Assembly: GCF_024763615.1 (NCBI RefSeq)
Contig: NC_077223.1
Location: forward strand, 105,152,627-105,216,626
Length of the DNA: 64,000 bases
Direction of reading: 5' to 3'
Origin: Phlebotomus papatasi
Taxonomy: Eukaryota; Arthropoda; Insecta; Diptera; Psychodidae
Shown: positions 58,292 to 64,000 of the stretch, in pieces
How positions within the stretch are numbered: position 1 is the first letter of the stretch
Layout: each line of letters begins with the position of its first letter
The notes under the pieces: model-generated
What the model was told of the DNA's origin: nothing
What the model saw: only the letters and a program-made list of their open reading frames with translations
The model's database searches: none
Program-made: the position numbers and the translations under genes

Positions 58292-59543
58292 GGGTGGAGT
58301 AAGTACTTATCGCCACTTTTAGGAAAACAAATCAATTTAATTATAGGGGAGACTGGGGTAAAAAGTCACAAATTGAAAATTTTAAATTCAATATCTTCCA
58401 AGATAAAAGAGATTGAGGCTTGAAATTTTTTCCATAGATGGCCTCCATAGACCTTCTTCAAAGTCGTAAATTTCTTAGATTTCGAACAAGGAATTCAGAA
58501 AATAAAAAAATATTGAAATTTTTATCCCTAATTTTGAAATGTTTTCCTTACATCAGATATCAATTTTTACCTACTTATTTTCCAAAATTGATGCACTGGT
58601 AAGTATTTCCTAAATGATTTAGATTCTTTGAATACGAAACCACTATCTATTTTAGAATTTTACAAAGATTATTTTCTCCAGAAATCCTTTTATTAAAAAT
58701 GACCACTTGGGGTAAAAAGTAACAAAGACCGAATCAATTTCTGATGTCTCACGGCGAGAAGAAACATCATTTCCATTTCTCGCCGCTTTTTATTTGCATT
58801 GGTCAAACGATTAGCAGTCTCTTTTATGTGTTTTTTTTTCTAAAATAGCTTGAAAAACGCTTTTCTCGTTCAAATAGAGAAAACTGTGTTTTAAAAAGGT
58901 GTAGGGGAATAAATTTTCTATGAAAATATATCACCTAGCTATTTTTTTTTAAATTGACGAAAGCTCGCAATAAAGCAAATCAAAATGTGATAATATCCCA
59001 TGCCTGATACTATTTACCCCAGAATTTTTGAGAATAGTCACAGAATTACCTTTCACAAAACAGCTCGATAAATGTATTTCCTTACAAAATAGAGGAAAAT
59101 GACTTTCAAAAAGTTGTAGAGCGGTAAATTTCCTATAAAACTGCGCTAATTAGAAATTTTTGAAGCGCTCGAGGAGCTTGTAAAAAAATAAAATATCCGT
59201 TTTGTTACTTTTTGCCCCAGTCTCCCCAAATTTTTAAACATTTGTTATAAAGTAACTTAAATTTGACACAAAGTTAATTAGATATGTTGTCTATAGATAT
59301 GTCAAACTAATAGTCCCTCAATTTAACGGTGGATTACTTAAAAAAATATATTTTTATTAAAAATTCAAAAATAACCACTTCACGCCACCTTCTTGTAAAC
59401 GCCTAAATTCAATTATTTTGGACAATGTTATTAAAAAATATATATTCAGCGTTGATTTTTCTTCCTGATATCCTTTTTATTACTCACATTATATGATTTT
59501 TCTTCGAATTGACTATAGGTGGCGAGAAGTGGTGACACCACTC
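58292..59543. mobile_element. TA-flanked element, CTTATCGCCAC ends (nested)
   Basis: Ends GGGTGGAGTAAGTACTTATC and the inverted GAGTGGTGTCACCACTTCTC, each followed inward by GCCAC. The empty site (CAGCTTACCTTG) is preserved in the copy at 2541-3786, which proves insertion at a TA. Confidence 0.82.
58346..59227. mobile_element. GGGGAGACTGGGG element, long form (innermost)
   Basis: 882 bp, ends GGGGAGACTGGGGTAAAA and TTTTTGCCCCAGTCTCCCC. GGGGTAAAAAGT words are repeated at 58361 and 58720. No ORF. Lies inside 58292-59543. Confidence 0.82.
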
Positions 59544-59561
59544 TACCTTGTGTTAGCCGGG

Positions 59562-61596
59562 ATTTGATATAAAAATAAAACGATAAGAACTATAAAGTAA
59601 AAAAAGAGTTTAGATATTGTTGTGAAAAGCTTAAACTTAAATATTTTTTTGCGCTTCTGATGACATCTGTCAAAGTATCTTTGACACATGTCAAAAATAA
59701 AATATTTAACAATCTTTTATAATTCCAATAATCCAAAGTGCAATATGTTATGGAACAGCAATTTCTGTACTCTAAATCATTGATTCTATGGGGTTTAGAG
59801 TACAGCATCTTGAAGAAGCAACTTTTAATCCACAATCCTCAAACTTGCAATTGGATGGGATGTATGCAGAGAGAAGCAAAGTTGGTTTCCTATTAAATTT
59901 CATATTTTCTCTTTTTGGAAATATAAATTAATTAAAACTCTCCCATATAACACAGAAAGAGGAATATTTTGAGGTTTTCCTTCACCATCTCAAAAGGACT
60001 CTGTGGAATTTTTGACAAAGGAATGTAAAAAAAGGGTTTGGTCATTTTCCAACTAGGAATTCCTACAGAAACATTAACAAACAATTAATCCACTTTACTT
60101 GTACAAATGGTAGTTCAAGCATATATATTTTCTAGGGCTTTTTTTGTCCTATTGTGGATATCAATTTAATGAGGAAAGAGTGACTTCCTGCGCAAAGTGT
60201 GTACGAAAATGTGAATGGAGAAAGTTTTAGTCATAGAGAACAAGCTTTTATAGTGCCAAAATAGTGAAGAGAGAAATTTGCTAAGTGCCGGAAAAAATGA
60301 GATCATGACCATGAATGAAAGTGAAAGTTGGCAAATTTCCAATTGCATTATGTAGCCTTGATTTGGTGATGTGTTTTCCATTCACTTTCCGGAGTCATCT
60401 CATTTAGAGGTCAAAAGGTCAATGAGGGAATTTAGATGTATTTTACAGAGAGGGAGTGTGAAAATGCTGAGAAATAAATTTTTAGATTTATAATAGGCTC
60501 AATTATTTTAATAAATAGGAATTTAGAAGTTCAACGATTCCTGCCGAAAATAAATATCCTTAATTGAAATAGATGCAAATTACCTGATAAATCCACCTGG
60601 AAATATTTCAACATAATCCATTTACCAGGCGGATGGGTGGTTTTAAGTCTTCCTAAATTGTGCTTCTCACACGGAAAATTTTCCAGACGCTCTAACGTGA
60701 TGCTATTATTTATTTTGAAAGTATTAATTCAGGATTCTCGTGTTTACACAACGAAACAGCAAAATAGAGAATAAAAAGGATTCGGCGTTGAAAAGAAATT
60801 GACTTCTTTACTCTGAATTTCTGATCTTCTCAGCAAAATTGATGGGGATTTTCCTAGATTTGAGAAGAGAAAGAAAAATTCTCAAAAAAAATAGGAAAGA
60901 GGAAAAATATTATGAGGATTATAATCGTTTTAGGGGAGATGATGGCACCGCCATTTAATTTCCCCGCACCATATAAATCCATCAGAAAATTTCTCAATGA
61001 ATTTTATGTGTATGGAGAGGATACACCTTTTCCTCATTTTCCTGACCGCACACAAAAAAAACAGCCCAAACCTGGGCAGAGGGAGGCTTTCGAGGTTGAG
61101 TGATTTAGGGTGTCGTGGTGATTTGGGTCTCGGATGTTTTGTGCGAGGGCGAGGATGGACTTCAAAATAGCGAGATTATAAAATAATTTTCCAAAAATAG
61201 ACTGAGGTTGAAGGCATAACCGATTCCTCGGCCATTTTCGCCCACTGAAAATTGTCGTGTTGAGGAATGTACTTCAAACCCTCTCAAAATTGGTTGGGCT
61301 GTGCATAATTCGAGGACTCCAGGAGAGAGGGATGAAATGTGTACTGTCGGAGTTTATTTTCTCCATTTATTATTGGTCTGACCTCATTCCACGTGCGCAT
61401 TGATGTTACCCAGAGAGTCGCAGACGTAGGATTGCCTGCAAAGGTTTTTCTTACCAGAAGTTGAGGGGTTATAATCCTATCAAAATATTTTGGAAATTTT
61501 ATTTATTGCTCTTTTGAATTCTTAACACGAATTTCCAAAATTCCATTCTTTAAGTGGATTACCAGTTGTCGTACAAGTCGTCAGGCCTTACAGATT
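59562..61596. other. Intron DNA including a less AT-rich block
   Basis: 59562-60900 shows nothing. 60930-61440 is noticeably richer in G and C than its surroundings and free of the repeats seen elsewhere; it has no convincing exon. Confidence 0.4.
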
Positions 61597-61717
61597 CAAA
61601 TCATCATCATCATTATTTTCAACCGCTTATCCCTATTTGGGTCGCTGGCCCATGGTATCAAAGTTAACAGCTCACGCCTGTCGATCCTCTGCCACTTCAG
61701 GAAGATGCCCAAGCAGC
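61597..61717 (+). repeat. Putative SINE-like repeat, copy 2
   Basis: CATCATCATCATTATTTTCA, AACCGCTTATCCCTATTTGG, then CTGTCGATCCTCTGCCACTT. See 48110-48232. Confidence 0.5.
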
Positions 61718-62516
61718 AATTTTTTCTTAAAATAGTCTTGTAGAATTCCCTAAGAAAGGCACTATAGAACCAAAAATCTATTTATTTACTTATAACGCTC
61801 TTGCTTCCATCACTGAGATTACTATGAGTAAAGTGGCGCACTCTTAAGAATATTAAGAGCTGCTATGGGAATTTCAACAGAAAATTTTCACTTTAATGTG
61901 AGATTAAAATAACCGAGATCTTGGAAAGCGGGCAGAGAAGCACAACTGGTGGTGGTGGCCCGACAAGATTACTCTTGTTAAGAGTGTGTTGATGAACTCG
62001 TAGCTCAGGATCGACTGCTGTTCTGTTGAGAGCGCACCATCTAAGGCACATAAGTTTAAAGATGCACACCCTTCACCTCCCACTCAGAGGGCTAACCCTA
62101 AGGGACAAGGCACATTACGTACCCAACGAGTCTTTGGGAATTCAAAATAACGGCAGGGTCTTTAGCCGCGGAACCGATTAGTCTTACATTCGGCCATCCT
62201 GACTGGATCAATGACCTCATTGATTTTTGGTAGTTAATATAGAAATTTGAACAGAGGCCATGATCTTGGAGAAATAATAAACGGAAATGGAATGCCTATC
62301 GGTTCCTTATAGTGAGTAAGCGACGCTGTAATTTTATTCTCTTTTGTGTTTGGTCTTTGACCATTTTTACCTCAAACATTGCATTTCATTCCATTGTGAG
62401 GATTTCATATCAGATTTTGGAATTTCATTCGAGTCGATTAATTCATTTCGATCAATGTATATCATTCAAAATCGACCAAGTCATTACCATTGCAAGGCTT
62501 AGACAATTTAATTTCA
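61718..62516. other. Unassigned DNA
   Basis: Moderate GC, no recognisable exon or repeat. A GGTGGTGGTGG run lies at about 61950. Confidence 0.35.
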
Positions 62517-62519
62517 AAA

Positions 62520-63045
62520 TCCAATACCATTTAAGGTGCAGAAATTTAAGTTGCTCATATCAATACCAGCTAAGGTATAACAGTTATAGTTGCTCAATTT
62601 AATACCAGATTAAGGTATAACAGTTAAAGTTGCTCAATTCAATACCAGCTGAGGTATAAAAGTTCAGGTTACTCAGTGCGATGTCATCATAAGACATATG
62701 TTAAAGTTGCGCAGTTTGATACCATCAAAGGTATATGTTAAAGTTGACAGGTGCAATACCATCTAAGGTATATGTTAAAGTTGACAGGTGCAATACCATC
62801 TAAGGTATATGTTAAAGTTGGCAGGTTCGATACCATCAAAGGTATATGTTAAAGTTGACAGGTGCAATACCATCTAAGGTATATCTAGTTTACAGGTTCG
62901 ATACCAGCAAAGGTATATCTTAAAGTTTACAGGTGCAATACCATCTAAGGTATATGTTAAAGTTGGCAGATTCGATACCATCAAAGGTATATGTTAAAGT
63001 TGGCAGGTTCGATACCATCAAAGGTATATCTTAAAGTTTACAGGT
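62520..63045. repeat. Minisatellite, about 38-bp unit with a palindromic core
   Basis: About 14-15 units of the type GATACCATCAAAGGTATATG followed by TTAAAGTTGGCAGGTTC. Each unit holds ATACC...GGTAT inverted words. Units before about 62690 are more diverged; those from 62710 on are nearly identical. Followed at 63060-63150 by a (TTCAA)n-like simple repeat. Confidence 0.9.
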
Positions 63046-63159
63046 TCGGTGTAATCAGCTTCTATTCAATTCAATTCAATGTAACTCAACTTCAATTAGG
63101 TCAATTCAATTCAATTCAAATCAATTCAACTCAGTTCGATTCAAACACACTTCAACAGA

Positions 63160-64000
63160 AAGACTCAATTCGCTTTATCTCATGTCAGTAGTGAACTGAG
63201 TCGCAAACCTTTCCTGTCATAAATAATCTTCCCCAACAGTCAGTTTCGTCAAGTCGTAGTTGCGTCAATTACTCAATGATATCTTTACTTTATACTAAAT
63301 CTCACAGCATCTGATAGCTAAATTATTGGAGACTCAAATCATTTAACAGGTTTCTTACTAGACTAATATACGGACTCAATCAGTAGACTTGTATTCAAAT
63401 AATTGGATTCACATAAAACATTTTTTTTTTTATCATCTTATCATTTTTTTTTTTAGCATACGGCTAGACAACATCAACATTTTTCTTTAACTTTTCATTG
63501 AGTACTAAGTACGTGATTCACGAATTTTACTCAACCATGTTTAGAATATTTCCATATATATCATTAGCAGATATCCTTCAATATACATATCACTAATCCA
63601 AACATTCATTTAGATTTTTTTTCATTTCAAAGTATAAACTTGTGCAGATTTCATCTCTTCCCATATTACTTGCATTCATACATCAACCGCATAATAGACC
63701 ATATAAAATCTCATCCTAGATCATCGATATTCGTTTCGCCTACGTCTGAATTTGATCGCTAATCTTAGAAAATATTTCTATTCTCTTAATAATTTTTCTT
63801 TTATTATCATTTCAATTTCATTTATTGTATAGGTGATCCCTTACGTAGTTTCTCCCATTAATTTTAAGTAGAATCAGTTCTTTTTTTTTAAATTTTACTT
63901 GGGCGTGTAACTACCTTTAATTCTTATTGTCGTGTTTTTTCTCTTCACTTTCCGTGACTTCATAGACATTTTCGATTAACTTCTAGATCATCTACTATTT
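63160..64000. other. Unassigned AT-rich DNA
   Basis: No supported feature. Confidence 0.4.

Larger units (their letters stand above)
57290..59561. mobile_element. Second copy of the CCCGGCTAACACA element, loaded with insertions
   Basis: Shares AAGTACTTAACTAAGG-type words and TTCTTCATATT with 2690-2880, and GCTAGTAACAGCTTA plus CTTGTGTTAGCCGGG with 3760-3786. The left terminus is lost. It holds the elements at 57493-57829 and 58292-59543, the second of which carries 58346-59227. Confidence 0.75.
9297..64000 (+). other. Presumed giant intron (at least 54.7 kb) of the same gene
   Basis: The donor GTGAGT at 9297 is a good consensus site. I looked for the continuation of the C2 domain (a Ser-Asp-Pro-Tyr type motif after an acceptor) on the + strand and saw none. 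All longer open frames here lie in repeats or AT-rich DNA and show no protein family I recognise, apart from transposase relics. Intergenic DNA, or a very small missed exon, remains possible. Confidence 0.55.

Noticed and set aside
60912..61103. 63-codon frame on the + strand as a small exon
   Set aside because: No splice sites with compatible phase to the C2 domain and no similarity to the expected continuation.
62520..63045. CRISPR array
   Set aside because: The units are nearly contiguous with no unique spacers, no cas genes exist, and the context is a eukaryotic intron. It is a minisatellite.

Overview
The window is AT-rich and repeat-dense, and it looks like a piece of an insect genome. 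The reasons are two spliced coding exons of an animal vesicle-priming protein, GT-AG introns of many kilobases, and dozens of short eukaryotic DNA-transposon relics. A nematoceran dipteran such as a sand fly is my best guess, but that rests on the general look of the sequence and not on a diagnostic marker. No bacterial gene, operon or CRISPR array is present.

Coding content. I support only two real coding exons, both on the + strand and joined in frame: 889-1135 and 9128-9296. Together they encode the region just before, and the first strands of, the first C2 domain of a Munc13-4/BAIAP3-type protein (fly staccato, Unc-13-4B). The exon before them lies left of the window. The second exon ends one base into a codon, right where the C2 calcium-binding loop continues. 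I could not find the next exon in the remaining 54.7 kb, so 9297-64000 is probably one very large intron, though intergenic DNA at its far end cannot be excluded.

Non-coding content by region. 1-9127 holds the upstream intron, the 8-kb intron, a 1.25-kb element bounded by CCCGGCTAACACA, hAT-type MITEs and a 1.27-kb degenerate array. 10-21 kb holds many TA-flanked MITEs, foldback elements and an internally deleted pogo-like transposon. 22-25.5 kb holds a segmental duplication and a modular tandem repeat. 26-32 kb holds a degenerate array that switches orientation and a nest of one MITE family. 33-41 kb holds more MITEs, a 2.8-kb element containing a near-perfect 955-bp inverted repeat, and a tRNA-like sequence. 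42-50 kb holds MITEs, a degenerate array and a roughly 270-bp satellite with a palindromic core. 50-57 kb holds a 2.2-kb composite element, a pogo-like transposase remnant and a second array that switches orientation. 57-60 kb is a four-level transposon nest. 62.5-63.2 kb is a minisatellite with a palindromic unit.

The most interesting pattern is that more than a dozen otherwise unrelated elements share one architecture. They have a TA target duplication, a terminal core close to GGGGAAAGTG, and a family-specific 7-15 bp word repeated two to four times just inside the end. The pogo-like transposase relic shows a related layout, which suggests one transposition system whose subterminal recognition words have diversified.
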